Shown: piece after piece, positions 35,901-49,500 of the stretch | How positions within the stretch are numbered: the first letter of the stretch is position 1 | Layout of the letters: each line of letters begins with the position of its first letter | Assembly: GCF_000524195.1 (NCBI RefSeq) | Contig: NW_020170423.1 | Coordinates: 62,001-126,000, forward strand | Source of the DNA: Echinococcus granulosus | Lineage: Eukaryota > Platyhelminthes > Cestoda > Cyclophyllidea > Taeniidae | Length of the DNA: 64,000 nucleotides | Reading direction: 5' to 3' | Translations under genes and position numbers: made by a program | The notes under the pieces: model-generated | Database searches by the model: none | Told to the model about the DNA's origin: nothing | The model's input: the letters and a program-made list of their open reading frames with translations, nothing else

Positions 35901-36294
35901 AGATCTGGTAAAAGGAGGGTACCTGTGATTGGGAACTGAATGTAGGGGTTCGGACAGGACCATTCTTCAGCGAGGTCCCAAATCCTATAATTCTAGGTAA
36001 TCCACCTTTCTTTACAATAATACTGCCATGAATAAACACACTAAAGTGTTAAATATGTTATGTGGAAGAGGGCTAGAAGGAAGGCGTGTCTTTGAAATGA
36101 CACATTTTACAGGATCCATTAGCATAGGACTTGTGTGCCTGTACGTGCATGAGTATCTTATCATCAAAAAAAACAGTGTACAAATTTTGTTTACATTCCT
36201 ATTTCAAATAGAGTCTTAGTTTAAACTTTTTTTGTACATCGAAAGAAGCATGCCTGTATCTGTTTGGATAACAATCTTAACACATTAAGGACTT

Positions 36295-36314
36295 GCGTCA
36301 CATATATGCGACGT
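36295..36314. repeat. Dispersed palindromic motif (copy b)
   Basis: An imperfect 20-bp palindrome centred on CATATATG with GCGTC and GACGT arms, preceded by TTAAGGACTT. Related motifs occur at 3859-3878, 40449-40464 and 48491-48507. Possibly the tip of a small transposable element. Confidence 0.5.
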
Positions 36315-39300
36315 ACAGTGTGTATTAGTTTATGACAACTTCCTACCCCAAACAGTGGCTTAAATGCATCCTGAGAGTAAAAAATTCTTTTAAAGACATC
36401 AAATAATGCAAATTTAAATAGTGTTTGTCTACAGGAGACTGATTAGTTGGATCTCACTCTAATAACCTAACAGCGAACGTGTTAAACACGGCAAAGATTT
36501 TATTATTGATTTAACTCTCTTTTAAAACGCTTGACTTGACCTTCAAATCACTTATGTCGACAGTTAATGCATAAAAGAAGTGTGTTAAAGTAACAGGTAG
36601 TATGCACGGAATGTGGGTTGATGTTGTTGAGACATTGGACTACCTGCGGATCCAAGTGGTGTAGTCACACAACATCGCATCAATTCACTTAGAAATCGGC
36701 AAAATAGGAAGCCTTTTAAAAAAACGGGAAAAACGTCCCTATGTAACACTGTGCCAACAAGTAACTGCTTCTTTCATTTCACCGTTCATGCCACAATTAT
36801 GGTCTGATATAACTCATCCACTGCGCACCACTCATTGAGGTCTCACTGGCGTAAATTACGATTTATTGCAACGTAAAATTGGCAAAAGGCAGAACAACTG
36901 GATCAGTTGAAGAAAAAAATTTGCCCTAGCTGTGCGTATATATCCGCAATTTGTTTAAGGGAGTACGCCCCTGAGAGGCGAAAACCTCGAGTTTCCTAGA
37001 CCGTTAGTTTCCCCTTTTGTTTCTCTACAGAAACAAAAATGATATAATAAGATAAGAAACTTTCTTTTCAACTTTTTTTGCTCTGCGAAACTAAAATGAG
37101 GTGGAAAAGCTAAGCGCGTCTCCACTCCAAGGACGGCTTAAAAACAAATGAAGCAGATGCAGTGAATTGGAGTAGCGACAGGAGCCATTAACTTTGAGCC
37201 TTGATTTATCTAAAAAAATCCCTTGTCTAGTTAAGTGAAGGGCTAACAACAGGGAATTACTAATTAGAGCATAAATAAATATTTGAAAATTAGGTGGTAG
37301 ATTCTCACTTATTCAGAATTTTACCAAGCTTCACTCTTTAGCCATATTGCCGTTGCTGAGCATCTACGGCCACCGACGAAGAACGGATCAGATCAGATTG
37401 CCTTTTCTTTGTATTTACCATGGAAAAATGTTTATTAACGAAAGTTAAAGAGATTACTTTGCAAGTGAATCCGTAAAAGCCTCCTTTAGGCAACCGATAA
37501 TCGCAAATGAGTGGTGAATTCACAGAACTGTCCGTCGGGGGTTGCGACCAATAAACGTGTAGACGCACAAGCCTGGTGGGTGGGCTCTTCATTGGGAATT
37601 GTTTATCATTCTAAATCTGTGCGTTAAATTTTAGGCCCTTTTTGATCCTTACAAATCAGAACGATTTAAGTCAGCCACTTTTGCCCCATAGAACGTGAGG
37701 GAGAGTGGAAGAATGTAAGCTATTGTCTTATAACCAGATTCAGAGTACATTCAATGAAGTAAACCATAAGTGCACAAGCAATTAACGTTACCTTGTTAAT
37801 TTTTTTTCCTTAAAAATAAGTTTTTGCCATTTCGTTTGCCCACTTGTCAACAAATTGGACTCACCTTCAATATATCATGGGAAAGAAACAAGCAAGAGTG
37901 AACTGCTTCCCAGAGCTGCCCATTCCTTTTCCTCTGTCTAAAATACACACAAGATAGTTCCAAAGAAAACCTAACTTTTCTGTCATTTAATATGGCCTAT
38001 TCCCCCTTTCCCCTTCTCGAGGTAGTAAGAAACATGTGTGGGGATCACAGGGCTACTTGACTTTATTTATGGCCCACAGTTGTGTATTAAGCTCGCACTG
38101 GCAAAGCAACGTTGCTACCTTCCTACCTGCTTGGAGAATTATCTAAAGCCTCTTGGTCTCTCCTTGCCACTGCCTTCAGGAATCATCTTTATTATGGGCA
38201 GTTATATGGTGGAATGCATACCGTGGGTAACTTGGACTCCATCAGTCCAAATTAGAACCCGTATTCTGTGGTCCATATTCACATTCAGGTCTAGAATTGC
38301 ACACAAAACTTCATCCAAAAGCATCCTGAGTAAAGTAGAGAAAAGCGACAACTTTTTTCCTCCCAACTTAAAAGGCTACGAGAAAGTCCTCAACGTATTT
38401 AAAAGGTGTTAAATTTTTTGACACAGAAGATAACAGTTTATTAATCGCTAAAACAAACTGCTGGGATAAATGACAGAATGTGCTTCTTTTCCATATATGA
38501 CTGAAGCGTAATGCCTTAGTTTTTTTCTACCTTCTCTATAAGTAATTGTTATTGTCTTCTTTAGCAATATTCTATCCTTTAATAGTCTGCCTTACATTAA
38601 TAAATCATTCCCTAAAATGCTATTTTATCTTTGACTAAACTTTTTTCGGAAGGAAAAAACGTTGAATTTAACCTTTAAAAGGAGTTCGTGATTATCTAAA
38701 AACGGTCTTTTTCTATGTCAGGGGTGATTGGTAATTTCTAATGCAATGAATCGTCGTCCTCCATTCCTAAGAAGCAAGCAGATTTGACTAAAAGTAAATG
38801 AGTGAGTGGGAAAAATGCATGAGATGCAAAATTCGGTCCTGCCATTATTTAAAATTTCTTTTGAAGAAATAAGTCTCAGTTAATTTTAGCACAAATTTCA
38901 TAACCCAATTTAGATTGTCTAGTGGGAGTCAGTGTGCTATTTTATAGGAAGTGGTGAAGTTAACGATGGGTTCATTCGCTATCTTACATTTTTGGAAACC
39001 AGCTCATAAGTCCTAAGTCGTTTTAACAATAACCATTGTTACACTACTGTACTGGAAGTCATACCGCAGTAGACGCTTTATTGCCGACCGCTCAACGGCA
39101 AATACTGCTATTCCATCAGAGCGAAAGCCCTACCTTGGCTTATTTTATAAGTTTCAGTGGCTCCATTGTTAGGCATTCTTTGTGAATGCAGCAGTACTGA
39201 AGACGAACGAATGGTTAAAAATGAATGCAGCCAATGAGCTAATCGGTAGGAATCCGATCCGCATTCTCACCTTTCAGAGATCTCCTCAACAATTTTTGTT

Positions 39301-40448
39301 AATTGTATGAGATGTGTGCATATAATTCATGCCTTTCTCCCACAAGTGACTTCAAATTGACCCAACCCACTTCTCTTACCTTAGTCATCTTAATTGTAGA
39401 GATTCGCGATGTCACTCAGTTGGTCGGACACTCCAAACAAATAGCACTCTGTTTCATCACCTTTGCATTCCACAAAGGTTCTTTTTCTTCTTGGACGACC
39501 TGCTGAAATAAAAGTGCTCCAATTCTTCCTTTATACTTCAAATGGGTTAATACCGCTTTGGATTTGAGCTTTCGTAAGAAGGGGAAAATTTGCTGGCTTC
39601 CCGCAATCAGCAGAATTGAGCGAAGTTGCCAACTACTTATCATTAACTATTTTATCAGCAAAAAAAATCACTATAAAGTCGCACAGCGAATTATTTTGCA
39701 TTAATAATTAATTAAGGTCTGCTGGAAGATTTGCATTTGTGGCTCAGGGGAAAACATCGCCCAGACCGTGCACGCTTAATTGCATTGCAGTGAATCCGTC
39801 AGCCTTAAACGCCACTTCACAACCCGTAATCTCAAAGCCACATAAAAAAACATGGATGATTTTACACTTGGGTAGGAAAAAAAATGGGAGGGACTCTTTA
39901 CATTGGCTTGAAATTTATTCTGAAAAAAGGCGGTGGAATTTACTATGAATTGTGGCTTTCGGAAACACCAGAACTAACGACCCGGGTAGAGGATCTTTCA
40001 ATGGGTTTTATTTCAATATTTAGACGCACATATTTTAAAATCGGTGGTTTACATTGACAGCAGTTCAGTTGTTTGTTTAGTCATCCACTTGGGGCTCCGC
40101 GCTTGTATCTCGGTGAGACGGTCTGATCTCCAGGCAGCGCCAGTAGTCTCTACACCCAGCCTTTCAGTACGGCGGCAGTATACATCTTACCCTTACATTA
40201 CGTCTCCCTTCGTCTTCAAAGAGGTCTTGGAACTCTGTAGCAGTTCCTTTAAAAAGATTTGTTTTAAGGTGACACTGAGTGCTAGATCTCTGCCCCCAGT
40301 TCTCAATGTTTGTTATTATCTCTCATTATTTCCTGGCAATTCGGATCTCAGGGGTATTTAAGCTGCTCGGAAGACATGGCTTAGTTCAATCTGCTATCCT
40401 GACCTGACAGAGAATAAATGTTACCTTTCTTGCCAAGGAAGTCGGGTC

Positions 40449-40464
40449 GTCACATATGTGTGAC
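40449..40464. repeat. Dispersed palindromic motif (copy c)
   Basis: GTCACA, TATG, TGTGAC: perfect 6-bp arms around a 4-nt centre, in a context (CGTCACATATGTG) like copies a and b. Confidence 0.6.
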
Positions 40465-43400
40465 ACCGATGGCGAGTGTCTTGCTCATAAACATCAAGTC
40501 CTACATTAGGATGAATATGCTTTTTTACCCGCTTTAATGTTTCGCTACTTTATTTCCCCTTGTACCTCTAATGAGCAAGTAAGCCTAATTGTCGAGCATT
40601 TAGACATATTTATTGTCATCCCCCAAAAAGGAGCAGGCAACCGGGCTGCCTCATAAAAGCCCTATTCACTTTGCGTGAATCAGCCGAAATGGTTAGAAGA
40701 AGGAGGCCTCTGTTCCCGAGTTCGGGGGTTTACGCAGCACGCAAAGCCTGATTAGGGCCGGAGATGTGAGGATTTAAGAGCCTTGCGTGAGGAGCACCGT
40801 GATGTGGCAATTCGCCCTTTCCATTCGCTGATAGACTCCCCAATCTCCACAGCTAAATATGATTGTGCAGAATTAATAATCATTTGGCTTTATATGGAAA
40901 AGAATGCGGAAATAATAAAAAAATCCCACAAGTAGGTGGGTTACAGTGGAAGAAAAAAATTTTAGAGGAACCTACTGGTGGGTAAATTAACCCCGTTCCC
41001 TTTTCCAAATAAACTTACATTTTTTCCTGTGCCAATTTATCCAAAAAAGCGGGGAAAGTTGACTGTTTTTTGCTCTTAAAAGTATCTCTAAGCTGAGAAA
41101 AATTTCTGTGGTTCATTTTTATATGTAAAATATTCGCTTTTCGTGACGCTACTGTGAGCGGCTAAAACCTGAATATATATATTTCTATTATTCCTTTGCA
41201 AAATTTGACGTAATTAGCTGAAAAAAACCGGGATTTTTCCCACAAAATTGTCTCAAATGTGGTCATTTCCTCTAGATTTTCTAAGCCCTAAGCCACTTCT
41301 GATGTCCAAAATCCCGCATTACTAAAGGTGAGATTAAAACAAACTTCACTCTGGTAATACAACTGTCTTCCTCGCTGAGTCGCCTTTCTGCTCCAGCCAC
41401 TGCAGTGTAGTCGGCGATTTAAAAAGTCGTCTTGAGTTAGCAGTGGTAGTCATTAAAGTTTCATAGAGGATCAGAGGGTCTTTGATCCCCTTCGTCAGTG
41501 ATGCATTTCGTCCATCCTCTGGATTCCAAACCTTTGCTCTCTTTTGTGAAATGCTTTAGAGGAGGAGTCGGAGGGGGCGAGGAAATCAGGGGGCTTTTGC
41601 CACTCAAATGTGGAAAATGTTGCCCGAACAAGTGTAATTCATTCACCCATTCCCATCCGTGAGGTATCTAGCCCAACTCCAGGGCCACAAAATCGCCTCT
41701 AGGAGATAGCATTTTGTGATCGCTCCTCCTTGCTACTTTTTTTCAATCCAATGCTTTCCGAGTAGTCTTTTCGGGGTCCCTTCAACCAATGTTGAAGGTG
41801 GAGGAGGTTGGTCTCTCCATGCAAATCTTGTTGACACCTCCATTAGAATTGCTTTTTAAATAGTTCTTGTCAGGTGTTAGTTTCCTCCTCTTTCTTTGCG
41901 TCCTGCATGTCACGTAATCGGGATAACTGTCAAAAGCGGACGTGACTCCGATTACCCTTCCCCGGGTGTGAGTCTCCGCCACTTTTGTTCTTATCAGAAT
42001 GTTAATGTTTGGGGCATTCTGTGCGGGTTCCAGCACTTCCTCCGCGTGAACAGAGTTGACACGGTACTCCGGGTCACCGCTAAAGAGGTTGTCACTCATA
42101 ACCGAAGTGGGAAAAACGATTTCAGTATGATCGTAGGGAACGGCTTGACGTTAATCGGGAACACTGACTGACCTACCACCTATGTGACAAACACATGTCA
42201 TTATTTGCCAGTCATTCAGATAACACTCACTTTATTAAGGTCTTTTCTAAACAACATCGAAATCCTGCCCCACCTCTACCTCAGCGATTAACAAGAAGGT
42301 GGCTGTGCGTTTCAGGTGGTTTCATTTTCCCCTTCCGTCGTAGAGACTTGTCCCGTAGATCCTCCCACTTAAGCCATGAAATGGAGTTTGTTCACCTCTT
42401 CCCTCTAGAGGGCTCATCTTTTATACGAGTTTATTTATCTCCCACAGATTCCACGAATAAGATTGTGTTTACGTCTTGATAAAAAATTGGTAGCTTTAGT
42501 CTCCCAACATCGGTCATGCCCTTTTTAAATGGCCTTTACCATTTTAAATGCCTCCCCGCATGGAGGTGGAGGAGGAGGAGGACGGCCGAGTAAATTAATG
42601 ACTATTCGTAATGCCTGGAAAACAGTAAAGTGGGTGGATAACATCAGTCTGCAGCCTCTTCCACACCTGAAAATACTTAAATAACCTCTTCCGGGTTGTT
42701 CTTTCGTCTGGAGTGGAAATTGCAAAATACCCATAAGCAAAGTCGTCCATTAAAAAAGGCGGAAAAGGGGAAACTTATGGTTTTGGGGGACTGGTTTTCT
42801 GTATCACTTTGCTTGGTGCCATATTGGGGATGAATCTACCTGCCATTACCTAGAAGAAGTCGGTTATTACTAGATCATCACTTTATCCTTCTACAAATCT
42901 TGATTGGACAGTTACTTGTTTAAATGGTGGAGTCACATGACTAGAAAAGTGGGTGGTTCAAAGAGGTGTTGTATTTTCCCAAGTAAATGCAGTCTCTCTC
43001 TCCCCTCTGCTGCACGTCAAAGCTTGGCATGTCACAACGCGTCACGCGTGGAGAGAATAGGCATGTCCAAGGGCGGGGTGGACAAGTGAAGTTACATTTG
43101 TAGTGTCAAATTGTTGTGGCAACCTGACAGTGGAAATGGATGTGTGGAAGACGTTCAAATTATTCTATTTGTAGTTTGAGCGAGAGCCAATTAGGCTGCG
43201 GTTCGGGAAGCAGCGTTCTCCCATTGGTTAGTGCCACTATTAGACTGAGGCGTGGCTAACCTCTTCCAAATTACAAGCACACGCATACAGCCTGCCTTCC
43301 ACAAACCGAGGCGTTGATGTCTACGCAACAGCCGGGAGTGATGAGCATTTAATCATGCTTACCGAGGAGGTTATGCTGTTGGTTCACTCGCTCCCTGTCA

Positions 43401-46093
43401 ATGCAATAAGCGCCTGGTAATGACACACTGGGAGAGCTACATAGGCTCTTTCAATCTCCCCTACTGCTTCACTGACCGAGGTGCAATGTATCTTCGTCTC
43501 ATTCAAATGCGATTGACAGAAATCTCCTTGTTAATCTGTTGTAAGTACCTTCGAACTTGCTTTAAATAGCTTCACTTTATTGCCTCGCCAAGTTCAAATC
43601 ACCTCATTTGTCTGTCAGTTCAGATCATTTTATTAATTTTCGCGAAAAATATTCTTTTCTGCACAAACTAAAGCGACTGTTTAATTACTAAAGTATACAA
43701 TATTTTATTGGGACGTAGCCCCTTCGGGGCATGATCTGTGCAAGTGTAAAAGCACTTTCAGACCAATAGAATTGGGACCCCTCAAGGTCAAAAAGGAACC
43801 AACCAATAAACTCACAGTGCTCACGCACCCAAGGTAGTCGGTAGAGATATAAAGGATTATTGAATTACGACAATTAATAAATTAATTCTTTTTCATATCT
43901 TAGAGGTCTTTAGACCCCCAAATTTTTCACCATCCACATTAAGAGACAAGCAGGGCTGAGGCAGCCCATCACCACCTCGTTGTAATTTTGTGCCCTTTTT
44001 AGATCTAATCTAAGCCTTAAGACTAAATTTACCCCTGGAAAGCTTACAAAGCCCCTAAACTTCTTATTAATTGCTCAAATAACTCCACCTTGCTACTAAT
44101 GGCTAAATGTGTTTTCCCCCTAAAAAAGCATCATCAAGACACACCTTAGTTCATTTCCAAGTCAAGAAAGGACTCTTCCAAATAGTCAACTTTAAAAAGT
44201 GGATTGGAGAGGTTGAATCTCTCATATCGAAGCAAAAACAGGGAAGTCGAGATGGGGATGTTTGAATAGCGTATTAAGTCAATGCGCTATGGGCGGGCAG
44301 TAGATTTAGGCACTCGAGCTTACACCGGAAATGAGAGGGAGACTTTCGTCCTCCATCTCGAGAACTTCTCTACTACCCAAAAAAGCGTTTGATTTAACCA
44401 ACCGCTTTAATGGATACTCTTACATGCTGGAGTGGGCAAACTGGGCGCCTCCTTCTTTGGGGACCACATAGTGACCCCTCGTTGTCTAGTTCATAACACT
44501 CTGACCCTCAATACTGGAGCAGCATAGGTGAAGAGTTTTCAGGGAAAATTAAAAATTGCTGACTGAAATTAGAAGTTCGGTAATTTACAACTGAAATAAT
44601 GAATTCTGACTTTATAAGAACCATATGTCAAAACAACTACCACGCCATCCTCCTCAATAGCCTGCATTAGACGAGGCTTCCCCAAAAGCAAAATAATATC
44701 TCAAATTTCCATTTTAAATACGCACTGTATAGCGGTCAATGACTACTTCACTACTTCAAAAAGTCGCAGAAAAAAGCGGCAAAAAATTTACTTTCTTCTT
44801 TTAAATTCCTGTGCGGCCTGCCGACGTGGTGGGAGTCTTGAACTTTTCCCCATGGTGGAGTTTAAAGGTCAAACGAATCTCTCTCCCAAAGCAAAGTGCT
44901 TAACCCAAGAGGTGAAGAAACCTGTTTTTTGTTCTGGGCATTAAACCACAAACAAAGGGAAGGAAGTAGCCATTCCTACCTATTAACTAACCAGCTATAT
45001 TTGGGAGGAGAGGGGCTTTTTTCAGGCATTCGTGGTAATTAAAGCTAATTTGTTGCCACGACTCCTTCCTGCCTTATAGAGTAAAGGAGTTAGGCAAGTG
45101 TATTTGTTTACTTAGTTATGTGGGTAAATTAGTACCCATTGTCGACACTTCCTAGGTAGTAGGAAAAGGGGGTCATCGTGATCCCTTCCCAACCCCATTC
45201 CCCTTCACTTTCCACCCCCTTCCCCTCTCTTCATCGCCCCAAACATGTTTCGGGTGATTTCTTCGAAGTCGGATCACCTCCAGGTAGCACTACACTGACT
45301 ATCAGAATTACATAACCCCAGAGTTGTAAAAATGGGATGCGGGGAATTCAAGTTTACCGGAGAGATGGGCGAAAAAGATACTGATTCTTGTATTCGTGTA
45401 ACCATAAGGGGAGAAAGGAGGGGTTGTACTGCTCTAACATGACAGACAATAATATAAGACTATACAGATATGTGTTTTGCGAAGGAAAAGATTTTTAGAC
45501 AAAAATTTTTACAACCCGGATAGGCAATTTTACCCCTAACCGAATATAAACGAATATTTGCGAAATGTAAAATGGAGGCGTCGAAAAGGACAGGCTGCAC
45601 TCAGTTTGCTTCAAAGGTTCCACCTGGTAAAAAATATCCCAACATTTTTTTGTGTAAAATTGCAATTAAATCGGAAAACTGTTTCGAAAGTAAAATACTA
45701 CTGGATTGTGTTAATAGTAGCATTTGGTTCCCTCTAATGTCCCATTAGATATCTTTATATAATAACTTGCCAAAGTTCCTATTCAGGAGATAAATGGCGA
45801 AAAGGGGCTTGCTTGCCCATTCGAAGATGACGTCTGCTTTTGACTGCAGTAATGAGCCACTACAGAGTCGCTGTTAATGTTGTGAAACCACTGTCAGTGA
45901 AGGGACTTCAAAACTGTGGAATCGTTATTAAAAAATGGGTCAAATCAGCCATCTTTGCAGTTTTATCCGAACTGTTACAGCGGATTCCACGAATGTGTAT
46001 TGTGTGTTTCCAAAAGAAGTAGAGGAAGCCAAATCCTCAGTTTAGATGGGTGTCCCCTTGGTTACAGCATGTGGAATGCTTCGACATTCCTTT

Positions 46094-46193
46094 NNNNNNN
46101 NNNNNNNNNNNNNNNNNNNNNNNNNNNNNNNNNNNNNNNNNNNNNNNNNNNNNNNNNNNNNNNNNNNNNNNNNNNNNNNNNNNNNNNNNNNNN
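46094..46193. other. Assembly gap (100 N)
   Basis: Exactly 100 N, about 350 bp upstream of the first recognised CA-related exon. A missing upstream exon or promoter of that gene could lie in the unsequenced part. Confidence 0.99.
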
Positions 46194-46543
46194 GCAGTTG
46201 TATCTTAGCTCAAAGGAAGATGGATGCGATTTTTAGGATCTGGCGAGTTCGACCGAGATTATAGCATATAAGTCCCCTATTCCCATGTCTAATCTCGGAG
46301 GTGTTTAACTCCTTCACATCAATGTGTCTAGAATCCCTACTACTCGACAGAAAGCCATCTAATAATCTTAATGTTTTGTAGGCTAACCAGTGCGGTTGTT
46401 TAATTCATTGGTGTAATGTTGTTGAAACGATTTGTCAACTTTTATGGCAACATCTTGTTTACTCCTCCCCATACATGATTTAAATTAACTAGTAAAGTAC
46501 ATTTCAACCCCAAAAACAATCCAAAAGCGACGGACCAACAACT

Positions 46544-49500
46544 TTGACTGTCCTCCCAACACTTCACCCTGTTTTAAATCCCCCTCCAGCCACCCTACTG
46601 CTTGTGATCGCAGGATTCACCGAGGCGACAGACAGGCCATTGATGCGAGCCGAGGATTTAACCACCTGCAAACACGGCAAGCGCCAATCTCCGATTGACA
46701 TTGTCACCGATGCCCTCATCTTTGACCTGTCTCTGCATCCCGTCAAACTGCACGGTGCGGACCAACAGGTGAGACCCTCCCCCCCCACCTGATGCCCAAA
46801 TCCCCCCTCCACTCGGGTCCCGGTGGAAGCGTGGGAGACGTCTTAATGGTCAAACAAATCTTTTCTGGCCTTCAGAAGATTCTAAAATACCTTTCTAGCT
46901 TAAGTAATCACATTGTCATCAATGAAATAAAAAGTCAATTAACTTCCTATTTTATCGCAGGACAATTTACCCACCTTGTAAATTTTATCAGTAGTATATG
47001 CAAGCATAGGTTCATTTTAAGCTACGCCGACGATTGTACCGCTTATCAACCACTAACTCTCGCAATTTCAAAAATTTTTTCTTCACAAGGAAATCTTTTT
47101 GAATCCCCACTTTTTAGATCCACCCACCGTTTTCTAAGTCCGACAAAATAAGGTGAATTAAAATATGGTTTAAACAACAGACCCACACTTGTCTTTGTCA
47201 CCTCATCTTAGCTTTAAATATTGTTTGCCTCTTTCTTTTGTCATCGGTTTTCCAAAGAAGGCGGATACAATTAGTTGATTGGGGAAGAAGAGTCGCAGGC
47301 TTCCCTGCCAATGTCCATTCCGATTGAAGTGCTGCAACTGCAACCGAGCCAACAAGCACGCATTTCTCCTCATGCTTTTTGTCTTCTAAGACCTTGGCGG
47401 GCTATTTTTGACACGGGTGACTAAATGACAGCGGTAAAATTCATCGGAACTTCTGAGAATTGTGCTGTTTTCGCCTCCTTCATAATTTATGACACACCCA
47501 ATTCGGAGGAGGAAGCTCTTCTCCACTACCCACCCCGAAAATCCTCTCGGAGAGGCTGTAATTGGTCCGCAGCTTCTCCGGAAAATTCAACCAGTCCACT
47601 TTATTAGGGAGAAACTGGTGGGCGTCGCTGTACTAGACTTTTAATGAGTTAGTCAACGCAGAAGTGAGGCTGAACATAGCCTCGGAAAGCATACCCCGGC
47701 GCTTGAGCAGACTCTTTATTTACTTGTGCATCCGTTTAAAATTAATCAAGTTTCGCCTCCATGACAGAAATTAAATGAAACTTTTTTCACACCAATGATC
47801 TGTTTATAGTGGCGTTTTTTTTCACCAACCAACGCGCAAGCCCTCCATGCATTAAAACCGCCTTAAATGTTGTTGTTTTGTTTGTTGAAAATTACTTAAA
47901 GTCCCCCTTTTATAATTAAAAGATATGCCATTTGAAAGAGGATTTCCTGTCCTTAAATGCCGGGATTTGAAAGGGGATAGGTATACCAATCCCTTTTGTT
48001 CCCTCTGGCAGAAGAAAGAAGTAGTTCGGTTTTCCCTTTTCTCTTGTCCGCATCTTCTGCCTCTATTCGCGTAATTTTGCGTTCGTAATCTCAACACTTT
48101 GCAAGCTACCAACATTGATCGTGATGCTAATCTACTTTATGGCCAGATTTCAAGTCTCAACTGTTTTAAAGTGCCGCCACACAGGTAAATTAGTGAATCA
48201 CCTGAGAGATTTAAAAATGATAACATCTAGTCCGCATCGGAAACTCATCTGTCCAGTAGTGCAAAAGTGCGCCTAAATTTTTAGTTCCTTCGAAAAGCTC
48301 AAAAGAACTATTCTTCCTTTTCTTCACCTCTACTCCTCGCTATGTATCCACCATTTATTTAAGTTCATTGCGTTTTTTGTTTAAAAATAGACCTAGGCAA
48401 TTCCCATATATATTGGTGTATTTCTTTTTTCCCTAAAAATTTGAACATTTTAGTGACTGCTAGGAGAAATAAATGTTAATGCTAGGCGTCACACGTACTC
48501 TACGTGTCAAGTCCCTACCTAAGTCGGACGTCATAACCTCTCGAAACATGCGCATTTACGTGGTTTAATTACATGTCCTCGTAATTGAAAAACTAATCCC
48601 ACTTTTTTCGTGTTTGAGCGGAGGTTTTATGGGTTTACAGGTCAAAATAATTGATGACAAGCGATGTCATTTTAGGGGCGATAAAACATCTGGGCAGCGG
48701 TGGTCAACTTCCGTCTTGGAGTTTCTGGTAGAGAACATGTTAAAAATTTTACTTGGCCAAGCCGCCTGGCATGTCAACTTTAAGCGCGAGCGCACTACAA
48801 ATTCACGTGCATATTTTATAAAAGAACTAGTAGATTTATACGCATGTCTGATTTGAAAAAGGGATCCGAAAAAGTCTAATTTTATTTGCGAAGTTAGCTG
48901 CAATATCTGTTTGAAAAATGAAAGCCGAGTCTGCACAAGTTTTGCGAACGGCAGATGTGAGACAAAATGACTTCATTTGTTTCAGGGAAACAGGGATTAA
49001 TGCATGAAAATTGTTTATTTCAGACGTGAAGTGCATTGCCATTTTAGTTAGTTCTGGATTCTTTGCGTTCTTTAATTAGGCTTCTTTGTGTTCAGAAAAA
49101 AAACGCAAAAAAACATACCTTTTTGCATTTACAATGATGCTAAGGAAACGTACGCCTCTAATATAGGTATCATCTGAGTTCCTTCTATTTACATTATTTT
49201 GGGTTGTGGGAATTATTAAGAACTTCTTTCACTTAGAACAAACAAGTATAGTCTAGTAATAAGTGTGTAGGTTACATTTGACCTCGGCGGTGGAGTAGTG
49301 CGGCTTTTCGAATCTTCGTCATCTTGCAGCTGAATATGAAAAATAGTAGAAATGTTAATTAGCCCTTTACGACCTAAGCAATTGAAAGAATTCTAGTTCG
49401 TCTTAGGTTTTGGAATGTCCTCAGTCAAAGTGCAATAAGAATTCATTTACTTCTGTCATTCGACTCTTAATTTGTTTTTGTTCCCCTATGGTCAATTATG

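Larger units (their letters stand above)
28493..46543. other. 18-kb region with no recognised gene
   Basis: Only short open frames occur, without domains. The largest (plus 38038-38412) starts at GTG, is hydrophobic in part and matches nothing I know. The region holds a repeat duplication at 31.9 and 32.7 kb, a short GA run near 32900, palindromic motifs near 36295 and 40449, opposed CCAAT boxes at 43187-43227, and two 100-N gaps. An upstream exon or promoter of the downstream CA-related gene may be here, but I could not find one. Confidence 0.45.

Noticed and set aside
38038..38412. 124-codon plus-strand frame
   Set aside because: It starts with GTG, has no recognisable domain and no similarity that I know, and one chance frame of this length is expected in 18 kb of non-coding DNA.
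46792..47151. Plus-strand frame containing LSYADDCTAY, resembling the reverse transcriptase YADD motif
   Set aside because: Only the four-residue core matches. No other reverse transcriptase blocks are visible in the flanking 119 codons, and the frame lies in an intron of the CA-related gene. Chance is likely.
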